A stretch of 64,000 nt of DNA from Polyangiaceae bacterium (GTDB lineage: Bacteria; Myxococcota_A; Polyangia; Polyangiales; Polyangiaceae), in assembly GCA_020846005.1 (NCBI GenBank), contig JADLEQ010000022.1:1-64000 (forward strand). Reading direction: 5' to 3'. The position numbers and the translations under genes are program-made. Below the pieces are notes generated by a model that made no database searches, had not been told where the DNA came from, and saw only the letters and a list, made by a program, of their open reading frames with translations. Shown in pieces: positions 29,002 to 38,671 of this stretch (position 1 is the stretch's first letter; every line of letters begins with the position of its first letter).

Positions 29002-31500
29002 ATGATCGCCGCCGCCGCGCAGCCTTGGAGCCGCCCACCCCAAGGGGTCGACCACGTCGTCGAGGGCTGGCTCGCGGAGGGCTCCGTCCGGGAGTGCCTC
29101 GCGCTCGAGCGCCTCCTGCCCGAGGCCGGCGCGCGGTGGTCCGAGCTCCCGCCCGCGCTCGACGCCGGCCTCGCGCGGGCGCTCCGCGCTCGCGGTATCG
29201 AGCGACTCTACACTCACCAAGCCGAGGCCGTCGGCGCCGCGCTCGCGAGCCGCCACGTCGTGGTGGCGACGCCCACCGCGAGCGGGAAGAGCCTCTGCTT
29301 CCACCTGCCCGTGCTCGACGCGCTGGCCCGCGACCCGACGGCGAGCGCGCTGTTCGTCTACCCGACGAAGGCGCTCGCGCGCGACCAGGAGCACGCGCTC
29401 CACGCCCTCGCGCGCGAGTCGGGGCACGAGATCCCCGCGCTCGTCGTGGACGGCGACACCCCGGGCGACGCCCGCCGCGCCGCCCGCGAGCGCGGGCGCA
29501 TCGTGCTCACCAACCCGGACATGCTGCACGCGGGCATCCTCCCGAACCACGCGCGGTGGGCGTCGTTCTTCCAGGGCCTGCGCTACGTGGTGCTCGACGA
29601 GCTCCACGTCTACCGCGGGGTCTTCGGCTCGCACCTGGCGCACGTGCTCGCGCGGCTGCGTCGGGTCGCGGCCTTCCACGCCGGCGCCGAGCCGCCCGGC
29701 GCGCCGCCGCGCCCCGTCTTCCTGTCGGCGACGGCGACCATCGGCAACCCGCTCGAGCACGCGGCGCGGCTGCTCGGGGTCCCGGAGCGCGAGGTCAGCC
29801 TGGTCGCGGAGTCCGGCGCGCCGCGCGCGGCGCGCCGCCTGCTCGTCTACAACCCGCCGGTCGTCAACGCCGAGCTCGGCCTGCGAGCGAGCACGCTGAA
29901 GCGCGCCGTCGCCCTCACGGCCGATCTCGTGCGGGCCCGGGTGCCGACGCTCCTCTTCGCGCAGTCGCGCAATTCCGTCGAGGTGATGCTGAAGTACCTG
30001 CGCGCCGAGGTGGGCGCCGTCGCGGGGCCCGGCGCGCTCCAGGGTTACCGGGGCGGCTACCTGCCGGAGACCCGTCGCGCCATCGAGCGCGGCCTGCGCG
30101 AGGGCGAGATCCTCTGCGTGGTGGCGACCAACGCGCTCGAGCTCGGGATCGACATCGGCGATCTCGACGCCGTCGTCCTCGCCGGCTACCCGGGATCGGT
30201 CGCGGGCGCGTGGCAGCGGTTCGGCCGCGCCGGCCGGCGCGGGACCTCGAGCATCGCGCTGCTGGTCTGCTCGAGCGAGCCCACCGACCAGTACGTCGCG
30301 TCGGATCCGGAGTGGCTGGTCCGCGAGTCGGCCGAGGAGGCCCGCATCGACCCGAGCAACGCCGAGATCCTCCTCCAGCACCTGAAGTGCGCGTGCTTCG
30401 AGGCGCCGATCGTGCTCGAGGCGGCGCCCCCCCGCGTCACCGCCGCGGCGCCGCCACCGCGGGGTGAGGCGTGGCTCGGCCTCGACGCCGCGTCCACCCG
30501 GGACGCGCTCCAGTACCTCGCCGGGCACGGGCTCGTCCACGAGCGCGGCGACCGCTGGTACTGGTCGGGCGAGGCCTTCCCCGCGAGCCACGTGTCCCTG
30601 CGCAACATCGGCTGGGACAACTTCGTCATCGTGGACGAAGGGAGCGGCACCGCGCTCGCCGAGCTCGACTGGCGCGCCGCCCACACGATGCTCCACGAGC
30701 AGGCCATCTACCAGCACGACGCCGCCACGTTCCAGGTGGAGCGCCTCGACTACGAGAACCACAAGGCGTACGTGCGGCGCGTCGAGCCGGACTACTTCAC
30801 GACGGCGCTCACCTACCGCACGGTGGAGGTCATCGAGCCGCAGGGAGAGCGGGCGCTCGCCGCGCCGGGAGGGCGCGCGGCGCCTCGCGTCGGCCTCGGG
30901 GACGTGAAGGTCGAGGAGAAGGTGACCGGCTACAAGAAGATCCGCTTCTTCACCCACGAGAACGCCGGCTACGGCGACGTGCACCTCCCCGAGATGCAAA
31001 TGCACACGGTGAGCTTCTGGCTCACGCTACCGGAGGCGCTCGTCGCCGAGGTCGGCGTGCCGCGCGCGGCGGTCGTCGAGGGCCTGCGCGGGCTCGGGTG
31101 GGTGCTCGAGGCCGTGGCGTCGGTCGCGCTCATGTGCGATCCGCGGGATCTCGGCCGCACGCTGGGGGACGGCAGCAGCGACGACCCCGGCGCGCCGCCG
31201 CCGGGGCGCGACTGGTTCGCAGGGCGAACGGGCCGGGAGTCGCCCACGCTCTTCCTCTTCGATCAGCACCCGGGCGGCGTCGGGCTCGCGCCGCGGATCT
31301 ACGAGCGCGCAGAGGAGCTGCTGGCGCGCGCCGCGACGATCATCACCGGGTGCGGCTGCGCGCATGGGTGCCCCGCGTGCGTCGGGCCCGGCGCGGCCGG
31401 CAGCCTCCACAAGGCCGGCGCGCGCGCCCTCGTGGCCGCGCTCGGGCTCGGGGGCGGCGCGCGGGCGGCGCCGGTTGCCGCGACCGCCGCGCGGCTCTAG
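29002..31500 (+). CDS. DEAD-type helicase with DUF1998 (YprA/MrfA type)
   Basis: An 832-residue superfamily 2 helicase. Core motifs are Q-like YTHQAEAV, motif I VATPTASGKS, Ia YPTKALARDQ, Ib LTNPDML, II VLDELHVYRG (DELH), III LSATATIGNP, V ALELGIDIGDLDAVVLAG and VI QRFGRAGRRG. The C-terminal DUF1998 region carries the four-cysteine site CGCAHGCPACVGP near residue 790. This layout is that of B. subtilis YprA/MrfA and yeast Hrq1-like helicases, 3'-5' DNA helicases in damage repair. A MrfB/YprB-like exonuclease gene lies at 22122, so both parts of a MrfAB-like pathway may be present. It is divergent from lspA. Confidence 0.94.
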   Translation: MIAAAAQPWSRPPQGVDHVVEGWLAEGSVRECLALERLLPEAGARWSELPPALDAGLARALRARGIERLYTHQAEAVGAALASRHVVVATPTASGKSLCFHLPVLDALARDPTASALFVYPTKALARDQEHALHALARESGHEIPALVVDGDTPGDARRAARERGRIVLTNPDMLHAGILPNHARWASFFQGLRYVVLDELHVYRGVFGSHLAHVLARLRRVAAFHAGAEPPGAPPRPVFLSATATIGNPLEHAARLLGVPEREVSLVAESGAPRAARRLLVYNPPVVNAELGLRASTLKRAVALTADLVRARVPTLLFAQSRNSVEVMLKYLRAEVGAVAGPGALQGYRGGYLPETRRAIERGLREGEILCVVATNALELGIDIGDLDAVVLAGYPGSVAGAWQRFGRAGRRGTSSIALLVCSSEPTDQYVASDPEWLVRESAEEARIDPSNAEILLQHLKCACFEAPIVLEAAPPRVTAAAPPPRGEAWLGLDAASTRDALQYLAGHGLVHERGDRWYWSGEAFPASHVSLRNIGWDNFVIVDEGSGTALAELDWRAAHTMLHEQAIYQHDAATFQVERLDYENHKAYVRRVEPDYFTTALTYRTVEVIEPQGERALAAPGGRAAPRVGLGDVKVEEKVTGYKKIRFFTHENAGYGDVHLPEMQMHTVSFWLTLPEALVAEVGVPRAAVVEGLRGLGWVLEAVASVALMCDPRDLGRTLGDGSSDDPGAPPPGRDWFAGRTGRESPTLFLFDQHPGGVGLAPRIYERAEELLARAATIITGCGCAHGCPACVGPGAAGSLHKAGARALVAALGLGGGARAAPVAATAARL

Positions 31501-31512
31501 CCTTCGCGGGTC

Positions 31513-33624
31513 GTGATCGTCCGAGAACGAGCGTTCGGGGGGGTCGCCATCGTTGCCGGCGCGTGGGCGGCGAGCTGCCTCGCGCGCGGCGAGGGCACCT
31601 TCCGGCGTCAGACGGACGACGACGCGAGCACGGACGCCGGCGTCGTCCTCATCGACGCCCGCCCACCGTCCGACGCCCGCTCGGAGCTCCCCACGGCGAC
31701 GCCTCACGCCGTGCAGGGGGTCGACCCGCCGCACGGCCCGTTCCCGGGGGGGCAGCTCGCGATCGTGCGCGGGAACGGCTTCTCCAGCCAGGTGCGGATC
31801 TGGATCGGCGGCGCGGAGATCCCCGCTCCGGACGTGGTCCCGATCGACGCGACCCGCGCGCAGGTCGTGATCCCCGCGGGCACGCCCGGCCCGGCGGACG
31901 TGACGACGCAGAACGCAGACGACACCTCCACCCGCAGCACGCTCTCCGCGGGCTACGCGTACGACGCCTTCTACCTGGAGCCGTCGTCCGGGCCGACCTC
32001 CGGCGGCACCGTCGTCTCGGTGTCGGGTCAGGGGACGAGCTGGGTGCCCGGCACCGAGGTCTTCATCGGGCTCGAGCCGTGCGCGGACGTCACCGTCGCC
32101 AGCGCGACGCTCCTCACCTGCAGGGTCCCGCCCGCCCCGGCGGGCGCGCGCTCGGTCCGCGTGCGGACTCCGGATGGCGTCTCGATCGACGCGCTCGACG
32201 CCTATACGTATGGTGACAGCGACAACGGCTTTCGCGGCGGCCTCTCCGGTCAGGCGCTCGCTGGGCAGCTCCGGGTGCTCGCGCTGGACAACTTCGCCGG
32301 GGTCCCCATCCCCGGCGCCACGGTGATCGCGGACGACGGCAGCGCCGCCGGCCCAGCCGTCGCGCAGACCGACGCCTCCGGCAGCGCGATCTTCCAGGGG
32401 CCTCGCTTCTCGGCGCCGCACACCGTGACGATCGCGAAGCGCTGCTTCATGCCGCAGACGTTCGGGGCCGTCCCGGTGGAGTCGGTGACGGCGTACCTGG
32501 ATCCCGTCCTCTCCCCCAAGTGCTCCCCCGAGGGGGACCCACCCCCCGTCGGCGGCACCCCGGGAGGTGGGGGTACGGGCACCGGGATCCAGGGGGAGCT
32601 CGTGTGGAAGAGCGGCTCGGAGTTCGGTCGCGACGGCTGGGCGAACCTCCCCTTGCCCAAGGGCCCGGAGGAGCGCTTCGTCGCGTACGTGTACCGCGCG
32701 GTCACCGATCCGACCCGCCGGCTCGAGGCGATCGATCCGGCGCTGGCGATCACGCCGCTCGGCGAGGGCACGATCGGGTACGCGTTCTCCCTCACCGCGA
32801 GCCCCGGCAACCACACGATCTACGCCCTCGCCGGCTACGAGGACGCCGCGACCTCTCCCCCCACCTTCCACGCGTACGGCTTCGGCATGGCGCGCGGCGT
32901 GTCGGTGAAGCCCGGCGCCACGACGCGGGACGTGTTCATCTCGATGGATCAGCTCCTCGAGCAGGCGCTCACCGTGAGCGTCGTCCCCCCCGCGCCGACG
33001 ACCCGCGGGCCGGACCGCCTCTCCGTCGCCGCGGCGATCCGCCTCGCCGACCAGTCCTTCCTCGTCTTCCCCGGCAGCCCGGTCGAGCGGAGCCTTCCGT
33101 TCACCGGCGACGTCGCGTTCGTCGGCCTGCCGGCGCTCACCGGGCAGCTCGCGGGCGCCACCTACGTGACGACGGGCAGCGCCGCGACGGGCGCGAACCT
33201 CGGCAACCCGAAGAGCGTGAACGGCTCGTTCGCCGCGACCACGACCAGCGCGCCGATCCCGCTCGCTGGGTTCGTGGAGATCCCGCGCGTCGTCCGGCCG
33301 GCGGCCGGCGCACCGTGGGACGCCGCTCGCGTCGAGCTCGACTGGGCGCCCGGCGGCGCGCAAGTGGATCTCGTCGTCATCGACATCCAGAGCGCCGGGG
33401 GGCTGCTGGAGTGGTCGATCACCCTGCCGGGGCACGTACGCTCGCTCCCGCTGCCCGATCTGGACGCGCTCGGCCCCGAGCTCGGGCTCTATCCCGGCAC
33501 GCTCACCCTGAGCGTGGCCGTCGCGCACATCCCCGGCTTCGTGTACGGGAACCTCCGCTACCGCGATCTCACGACCCGCGCCTGGACGGCCCATGCCCGC
33601 GACACGGTCTTCGCCGTCCGCTGA
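31513..33624 (+). CDS. IPT/TIG-domain surface lipoprotein
   Basis: A 703-residue predicted lipoprotein starting at GTG 31513. The signal peptide ends in lipobox AASC (Cys22). Two IPT/TIG-like immunoglobulin-fold domains follow: VDPPHGPFPGGQLAIVRGNG, about residues 68-155, and LEPSSGPTSGGTVVSVSGQG, about 156-232. A carboxypeptidase-regulatory-like segment comes next (IPGATVIADDGSAAG), then a Gly/Pro linker (PPPVGGTPGGGGTGTG), and the C-terminal half is beta-rich. Probably a surface or adhesion protein. Its 3' end overlaps the next gene by 32 bp. Confidence 0.85.
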   Translation: MIVRERAFGGVAIVAGAWAASCLARGEGTFRRQTDDDASTDAGVVLIDARPPSDARSELPTATPHAVQGVDPPHGPFPGGQLAIVRGNGFSSQVRIWIGGAEIPAPDVVPIDATRAQVVIPAGTPGPADVTTQNADDTSTRSTLSAGYAYDAFYLEPSSGPTSGGTVVSVSGQGTSWVPGTEVFIGLEPCADVTVASATLLTCRVPPAPAGARSVRVRTPDGVSIDALDAYTYGDSDNGFRGGLSGQALAGQLRVLALDNFAGVPIPGATVIADDGSAAGPAVAQTDASGSAIFQGPRFSAPHTVTIAKRCFMPQTFGAVPVESVTAYLDPVLSPKCSPEGDPPPVGGTPGGGGTGTGIQGELVWKSGSEFGRDGWANLPLPKGPEERFVAYVYRAVTDPTRRLEAIDPALAITPLGEGTIGYAFSLTASPGNHTIYALAGYEDAATSPPTFHAYGFGMARGVSVKPGATTRDVFISMDQLLEQALTVSVVPPAPTTRGPDRLSVAAAIRLADQSFLVFPGSPVERSLPFTGDVAFVGLPALTGQLAGATYVTTGSAATGANLGNPKSVNGSFAATTTSAPIPLAGFVEIPRVVRPAAGAPWDAARVELDWAPGGAQVDLVVIDIQSAGGLLEWSITLPGHVRSLPLPDLDALGPELGLYPGTLTLSVAVAHIPGFVYGNLRYRDLTTRAWTAHARDTVFAVR

Positions 33625-35671
33625 GCCACGCCGCGCGCGTCGGCCCGCCGGTGCGAGGCTCGCGCTGCTCCTGGCCGGCGCCGTGCCGGCGTTCTCCGGC
33701 TCCTGCTACGACGAGTCGTACCGCTGGGAGGCGGAGAGCGACGGGCCTCCGGCCCCGGTCGGCTCCTGCACGCCCGGCGAGCTGCGGTGCGCCGGCGAGC
33801 TCCTCGAGCGTTGTGTCGCGGCGCGCCCGGCGGCCTACGCGCTCGTCGAGGACTGCGGCGCGACCGCGCAGAGCTGCTCGGCGGCGCTGGGCCGATGCAG
33901 CACGTGTCAGCCGTCCTCCGTGCGGTGCCGGGACGACACCGTCGAGCGCTGCGACACCACGGGGGAGGCGTGGTCGCCCGAGCGGAGCTGCGACCCAGCC
34001 GCAGGGGCACCGTGCCGCGACGGCGCGTGCATCGACCTCTGCGCGCGCGCGCGCGAACAGCGCAGCAACGTCGGCTGCGAGTACTGGGCCGTGGACCTCG
34101 ACAACGCGAACGTCGGCATCTCCACCAACGCCGCAGCGCAGCAGTTCGCCCTCGTCGTGAGCAACCCCCAGCCCGACGTCCCCGTCCGGGTGACCGTCGA
34201 GCAGGACGACACCCTCCCGGGCACCCCAGGCGCCCCCGTCGAGATCGCCGCGGTCGAGATCCCGCCGCTCGGCCTCCGCGTGCTCAAGCTAGGGCCGCGC
34301 GAGGTGGACGGCTCGTCCCCTGGGGAGTTCGACACGGGCACCCACACCGCGCACACCCGCGCCGCGTACCGCGTGAAGAGCCACCTCCCGGTCGTCGCCT
34401 ACCAGTTCAACCCGCTCGAGAACGTAAACGTCTTCTCCAACGACGCCTCGCTGCTGAAGCCGGTCGAGGCCTTGACGATGACCCCGGGGGAGCTCGCGCC
34501 CGCGTATGTCGTCGTCGGGTGGCCCCAAACGATCGCCAGCACCGACAACCCGGACACCAACTTCAACCCGCGAGCCCCGATCGATCTGCGTGCGTTCCTC
34601 ACCGTCGTCGGCACCCGGCCGGGTACGCGGATCCGCATCCACCCGTCGACCCGCGTGCTTGGCTCGGCCGAGAGCGGTCGAAGCGGCGCGCCGGGGCTGC
34701 CCGCCGTGCCGGCCGTCGTGGCCGGCGGCGTGCTCGAGGCGACCCTCGACCCGTTCGACGTGCTGAACCTCGAGACCGACGATTTCCGCGGCGACTTCAC
34801 CGGCACGTTCCTGGAGGCGGATCAGCCCGTGGTCCTGTTCAGCGGCAGCGAGGCGAGCGACGCCCCATTCTTCGACAAGCTCACCGAGCGACGCTGCTGC
34901 GCCGACCACCTCGAGGAGCAGCTCGACCCGGTGCGGACGGCGGGCAAGCGGTTCGTGGCGACGGTCTCCGCCAACCGGAGCGAGGCGGTCGCCGCGGCCG
35001 GCGCCCCCATCGGTACGGTCCCTCAGACGGAGTACTTCCGCGTGGTCGCGACGACCCCGCGCGGCGCCCGGGTGACGACGACCCTCCCCGGAGCGCAAGA
35101 GAGCTTCGTCCTCGACGGTCGAGGCGCGTTCGCCGATCTCGTCTCGACGCTCGACTTCGTGCTGGAGAGCGACGAGCCCGTCGTGCTGGCGAGCGTGTCC
35201 CCGAGCCAGGACGACGCGGCCGTGCCGCGCGGGCTCCCGGGGGGCGATCCGAGCCTGCTCGTGATCCCGCCAGTCGAGCAGTTCCGCGCGACGTACGTGT
35301 TCCTGACGCCGGACAAGTACGCGTTCGATTTCGTACGAATCGTCGCGCCGCCGGGCGCCACGATCGTGCTGGACGGCCGCTACCTCGACACGCGCCCCGG
35401 CTGCACCACCTGGCCCGGCGACGGCCTGACGGCGGCGGAGCGCGGCTCGCCCGTGCCGCCTTTCGTCGTGCATCGCTGCCAGCTCGGCTTCCCCGAGATC
35501 GATCCCACGGAGGTCGCGCCGGCGAACCTGGCCCCCGGCGTGCAGAACGACGGCGTACACCGGCTCGAGGCGGACGGCCCGGTCGGGCTGCTGGTGGACG
35601 GCTTCGATAGCTACGTGAGCTACGCGTACGCGGGCGGGACGGAGCTCACCGAGATCGCGCCGCCGGAGTGA
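33593..35671 (+). CDS. IgGFc-binding-like surface lipoprotein
   Basis: A 692-residue predicted lipoprotein. An Arg/Ala-rich leader and hydrophobic stretch (LALLLAGAVPAF) lead to lipobox SGSC (Cys38). The next 120 residues are Cys-rich with repeats of the form ELRCAGELLERCV, SVRCRDDTVERCDT, AGAPCRDGACIDLC. From about residue 160 the sequence resembles the IgGFc-binding N-terminal domain found in myxobacterial and metazoan adhesive proteins (YWAVDLDNANVGI, YQFNPLENVNVFSNDASLL, AYVVVGWPQT, VLFSGSEASDAP, FLTPDKYAFDFVRIV). A role in cell-surface adhesion is an inference. It begins inside the IPT/TIG gene, so the two are probably coexpressed. Its last 26 bp overlap the convergent zincin gene. Confidence 0.85.
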   Translation: MPATRSSPSAEPRRARRPAGARLALLLAGAVPAFSGSCYDESYRWEAESDGPPAPVGSCTPGELRCAGELLERCVAARPAAYALVEDCGATAQSCSAALGRCSTCQPSSVRCRDDTVERCDTTGEAWSPERSCDPAAGAPCRDGACIDLCARAREQRSNVGCEYWAVDLDNANVGISTNAAAQQFALVVSNPQPDVPVRVTVEQDDTLPGTPGAPVEIAAVEIPPLGLRVLKLGPREVDGSSPGEFDTGTHTAHTRAAYRVKSHLPVVAYQFNPLENVNVFSNDASLLKPVEALTMTPGELAPAYVVVGWPQTIASTDNPDTNFNPRAPIDLRAFLTVVGTRPGTRIRIHPSTRVLGSAESGRSGAPGLPAVPAVVAGGVLEATLDPFDVLNLETDDFRGDFTGTFLEADQPVVLFSGSEASDAPFFDKLTERRCCADHLEEQLDPVRTAGKRFVATVSANRSEAVAAAGAPIGTVPQTEYFRVVATTPRGARVTTTLPGAQESFVLDGRGAFADLVSTLDFVLESDEPVVLASVSPSQDDAAVPRGLPGGDPSLLVIPPVEQFRATYVFLTPDKYAFDFVRIVAPPGATIVLDGRYLDTRPGCTTWPGDGLTAAERGSPVPPFVVHRCQLGFPEIDPTEVAPANLAPGVQNDGVHRLEADGPVGLLVDGFDSYVSYAYAGGTELTEIAPPE

Positions 35672-37490
35672 CGCGCGGCCGCGTGAGCGGCCACGGCACG
35701 AGGAGCGGCGCGTCGGCGCTCGGGCCGCTCTCGATCAACGCGCGGCGGCACTCCGCCAGGGAGAGCTTGCGCGGGCCGAACAGCGTCGGGTCGGCCGCGT
35801 CCGCGTCCATCAGCGACGCGGTGGTGTCCGGGCCGAAGTCGTCCGGGTGGCCTGGCAAGTCGAGCAGGACGTGCCCGAGCTCGTGAGCGAGGACGTTGGA
35901 GCGCCCGCCGACTCGCAGCCCGGCCCGATCGAGCACGATCGCGTTGGCGATGCTGCCGCCGTCCGTCTGGATGAACGACTCGCCGATCCGCCCCGTCCGC
36001 ATGAAGGCCGGCACGAAGACGAGGTCGACGGTGGCTGGATCGGCGTCGAGGACGGCCTTGAGCAGCGTCCGCTCCTCGAGCGTGCCCGCCGCCGAGTCGT
36101 GATCCGAGAAGTGGGTGAGGCCGTCCGAGAGATCCACGCGCCCGAGGCACACTCCCAGAGTCGGATCGGTCGAGAGCGGGCGCTCGGCGTCCGGCGTGAG
36201 CTCGAGCGGGGCGCCTCGTTCGTCGAACGCCAGCACGTCCGCCGTCGCGAGCGCGCCCCCGCCCGTGAGCCCGTTCCGGCTGACACGCGCCGCCACTCCC
36301 GCCTCGACGAGCGCGTGCGCCAAGCCGACCGCGACCTCGATCGGCGACGCCCCGGGCTGCGTGGTGAGCTCCACGAGCTTGCCCTTCGCGCGGAGCGAGA
36401 CGCGACCGCCGCTGGCCGGGAGGCCGGACTCGCAGCCCACGGCGACGAGGTACGGCGGCGGCGGATCGACGATCGCCAGGTCGACCCCCGCGCTCCCGCC
36501 GAAGCCGAACCCGCACTGACCCCACACGCGCTCCGCAGCCTCGAGGTCGAGCCGCACGAGGCGGAGCGCCTCGGCGTCGTCGGCTCCGACGGGCGGACCC
36601 GCGCCCACCCCCGACCGGACGAGGCGCACACGGAGGCGCGCGCGATAGCGATCGCCGGGCAGCGCGCGCGGCGCGCCGACCCGCACCGACTGGGCGTCGC
36701 GCCGGTTGACCCGGGCGACGACGCGCCCCCCCACCCGCAGCACGAGCGCGCGACGCTCGAGCGCGGGGTGGCGACGCTCGACTTCGTCGACGCTGCCGCG
36801 GATCGGGCCGGATTGGCGACACTCTACCCCCGAGGGTGTATCCGGCGGGCAGGACACGGGCAGGAGCCCCACGACGATGGAGTCGACGGGCTGGCCGTCC
36901 GCCGCGCGGCTCACCAGCTCGAGCTGCGCGGGCAGCGCCCCAGCGGGCCCGGCGAGGCCCCAGCGGACCTCCTCGTCGTCGAGCTCGGGCTCGACCCCGG
37001 GCGCAGTCAGCTCGCGGGGCAAGCTGCGCCCGAGCGCGATCCGCCCGCGCGCGGGGTCGACGCGGGCGCCCTCGCGATCGAGGATGAAGACCTCGATCAC
37101 CTGAACGGTCACCGGGCGCCCGCCGACGTGGAGCCGCGCCGAGCCTGCACGCAGCCCCTGCAGGCGCACCTCGCGCGCCCCGGCGCCGACCTCGCGGACA
37201 GGCCGCCCGCCCACGATCAGCCGCGCGTCCTCGCCCTCCACGCGGCGCGCTGCGGGCCCTCCCGGCGCGAGCTCCAGCGCGGTGAGCGCCGCGTCGGCGA
37301 CGCGCGCCCCGACGGCGTCTGGGAGCCCGTCGTCGTCGTCGTCGTCGCGATCGGCGAACAGCACGACGGCGGCGTCCTCCGCGCCACGCGCCGGCTGCGC
37401 CCGCGCGGCGGCCACGCCGGCGAACCCGCACGCCATCGCGAGCGCGACCCGGCGCGACGAGTGCGCTCGCGAGACTCGCCTGCGGCTCAC
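35646..37490 (-). CDS. Secreted zincin-like protein (HELGH motif)
   Basis: A 614-residue protein starting at GTG 37490. The N-terminal basic region and hydrophobic helix (VALAMACGFAGVAAARA) look like a cleavable signal. An Asp run (FADRDDDDDDGLPD) and several beta domains follow. Near residues 536-540 lies HELGH in SNVLAHELGHVLLDLPGHPD, the zinc-binding and catalytic motif of zincin metallopeptidases. The third ligand could be His548 or Asp in GHPDD; the spacing does not fit classical metzincins (HExxHxxGxxH). Cys pairs suggest export. The start overlaps the stop of the upstream HEAT-like gene by 4 bp (GTGA). Peptidase activity is inferred. Confidence 0.8.
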   Translation of the reverse strand: MSRRRVSRAHSSRRVALAMACGFAGVAAARAQPARGAEDAAVVLFADRDDDDDDGLPDAVGARVADAALTALELAPGGPAARRVEGEDARLIVGGRPVREVGAGAREVRLQGLRAGSARLHVGGRPVTVQVIEVFILDREGARVDPARGRIALGRSLPRELTAPGVEPELDDEEVRWGLAGPAGALPAQLELVSRAADGQPVDSIVVGLLPVSCPPDTPSGVECRQSGPIRGSVDEVERRHPALERRALVLRVGGRVVARVNRRDAQSVRVGAPRALPGDRYRARLRVRLVRSGVGAGPPVGADDAEALRLVRLDLEAAERVWGQCGFGFGGSAGVDLAIVDPPPPYLVAVGCESGLPASGGRVSLRAKGKLVELTTQPGASPIEVAVGLAHALVEAGVAARVSRNGLTGGGALATADVLAFDERGAPLELTPDAERPLSTDPTLGVCLGRVDLSDGLTHFSDHDSAAGTLEERTLLKAVLDADPATVDLVFVPAFMRTGRIGESFIQTDGGSIANAIVLDRAGLRVGGRSNVLAHELGHVLLDLPGHPDDFGPDTTASLMDADAADPTLFGPRKLSLAECRRALIESGPSADAPLLVPWPLTRPRVTPAARSR

Positions 37491-38671
37491 GCGGGGGAGC
37501 CTAGCTGGAGACGACGGAAGCGTTGCTCGGTGACGACCCGCTCTCCCGCGCGCGGCCCGAGCGAGAGCAGCGCAGCCCAGGCGAGCGTCGCCGGGTGGCG
37601 GCTCCGCGCGAGCCGCTGCGCGAGCTCTGCGGGGGACGCGCCGAGCTCGACGAGCGCGGCGGCCGCGCACCCACGGAGCGGCTCCCGCTTGCCGTCGGCG
37701 ACGATCGCCTCGAGCGGGCGAGCGAGCTCGCTGCGCCCGAAGCCACGGGCGAGCTCGAACGCCGCGCGCACCGCCGCGGCGTCGGCGAGCGCCGCGCGCC
37801 CGACCAGCGTCCCGAGCATCCCCTGCGCGCCGGCGAGCCCCGCGCCGGCCACGCGGAACAGGAACGAGAGGTCCCGCTCGGAGCTCGGGCGGTCGCTCAG
37901 GCGCGCCATCAGCTCCAGCGTCGGCCGCACGGGAGGCGCGGGCGCCGCGCCGAGCGCCCAGGCGGCGTAGGCCCAGGCCGTCCGCGCGCTGTCGGCGCCC
38001 TCGTGGGATCGCGCGGCCGCCTCGCGCCCGGGAGCCGCATCGCCGGCCCGGGAGGCCAGCTCGGCCAGCACCAGCCAGCGGCCGATGTGCCGCTCGGTGT
38101 CGCGCAAGACAGCGAGCGCCTCGACCAGCGAGGGGACGACGCCGCCGGCGTCGCGCAGCGGCACGAAGACCTGCGCGCAGAGCTCCAGGCGGTGGGCCTC
38201 CTTGATCTTCGGCGCGAGCTCCGCGAGCCGGCGGCCGTCGGCCTCGCCGCGCACGCAACGCGCGACCTCCGCGGCGAACGCGCACGACGGCTGACGGTCC
38301 GTCGCGGCGCGAGCCAGCGGCTCGGCGAGCAGCGAGTCTCGACACCACGCGGCCGCGGCGAGGACGCCGACGCCGCCGCACCCGGCGCCCGCGAGCAGCG
38401 CCGCCAGAGCCGCCGCGGCGCGCGGATCGCCTGCGGCCGCGAGCCCGCCCGCCGCGCCAACGAACAGCGCCCGGTCCACCGCGCGCCGCCGCACGCCCGC
38501 CGCCATCACCGCGGCCGCGGCCTCCCGGAGCGCCGGCTCGCGGGGCGCGAGCTCACGGAGCGCGCCAGCGAGCAGCCCCTCATGCGCCGAGCGCCGCCCG
38601 AGCGCGGCGGAGGCGATCTTCGCGAGGCGGACGCCGGGCGCTTCAGTCTGTGGGTCGCCCCGCTCCGCCAT
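37487..38671 (-). CDS. HEAT-like repeat protein
   Basis: A 394-residue, almost entirely helical protein, very Ala/Leu/Arg-rich. Repeated helix pairs such as LLAGALRELAPREPALREAA, AAAALAALLAGA and LRGCAAAALVELGASPAEL resemble HEAT/armadillo repeats, a scaffold for protein contacts. No signal peptide was found, so it is probably cytoplasmic. ATG 38671 is used; a GTG six codons upstream is an alternative. It is coupled by a 4-bp overlap to the zincin-like secreted protein, suggesting coordinated synthesis, but the functional link is unknown. Confidence 0.78.
   Translation of the reverse strand: MAERGDPQTEAPGVRLAKIASAALGRRSAHEGLLAGALRELAPREPALREAAAAVMAAGVRRRAVDRALFVGAAGGLAAAGDPRAAAALAALLAGAGCGGVGVLAAAAWCRDSLLAEPLARAATDRQPSCAFAAEVARCVRGEADGRRLAELAPKIKEAHRLELCAQVFVPLRDAGGVVPSLVEALAVLRDTERHIGRWLVLAELASRAGDAAPGREAAARSHEGADSARTAWAYAAWALGAAPAPPVRPTLELMARLSDRPSSERDLSFLFRVAGAGLAGAQGMLGTLVGRAALADAAAVRAAFELARGFGRSELARPLEAIVADGKREPLRGCAAAALVELGASPAELAQRLARSRHPATLAWAALLSLGPRAGERVVTEQRFRRLQLGSPA

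Noticed and set aside
35646-38381. Single 911-residue frame joining the HEAT-like and zincin genes
   Set aside because: The first part reads the HEAT-like gene out of frame. The second starts properly at GTG 37490 with a signal peptide and a GTGA overlap.
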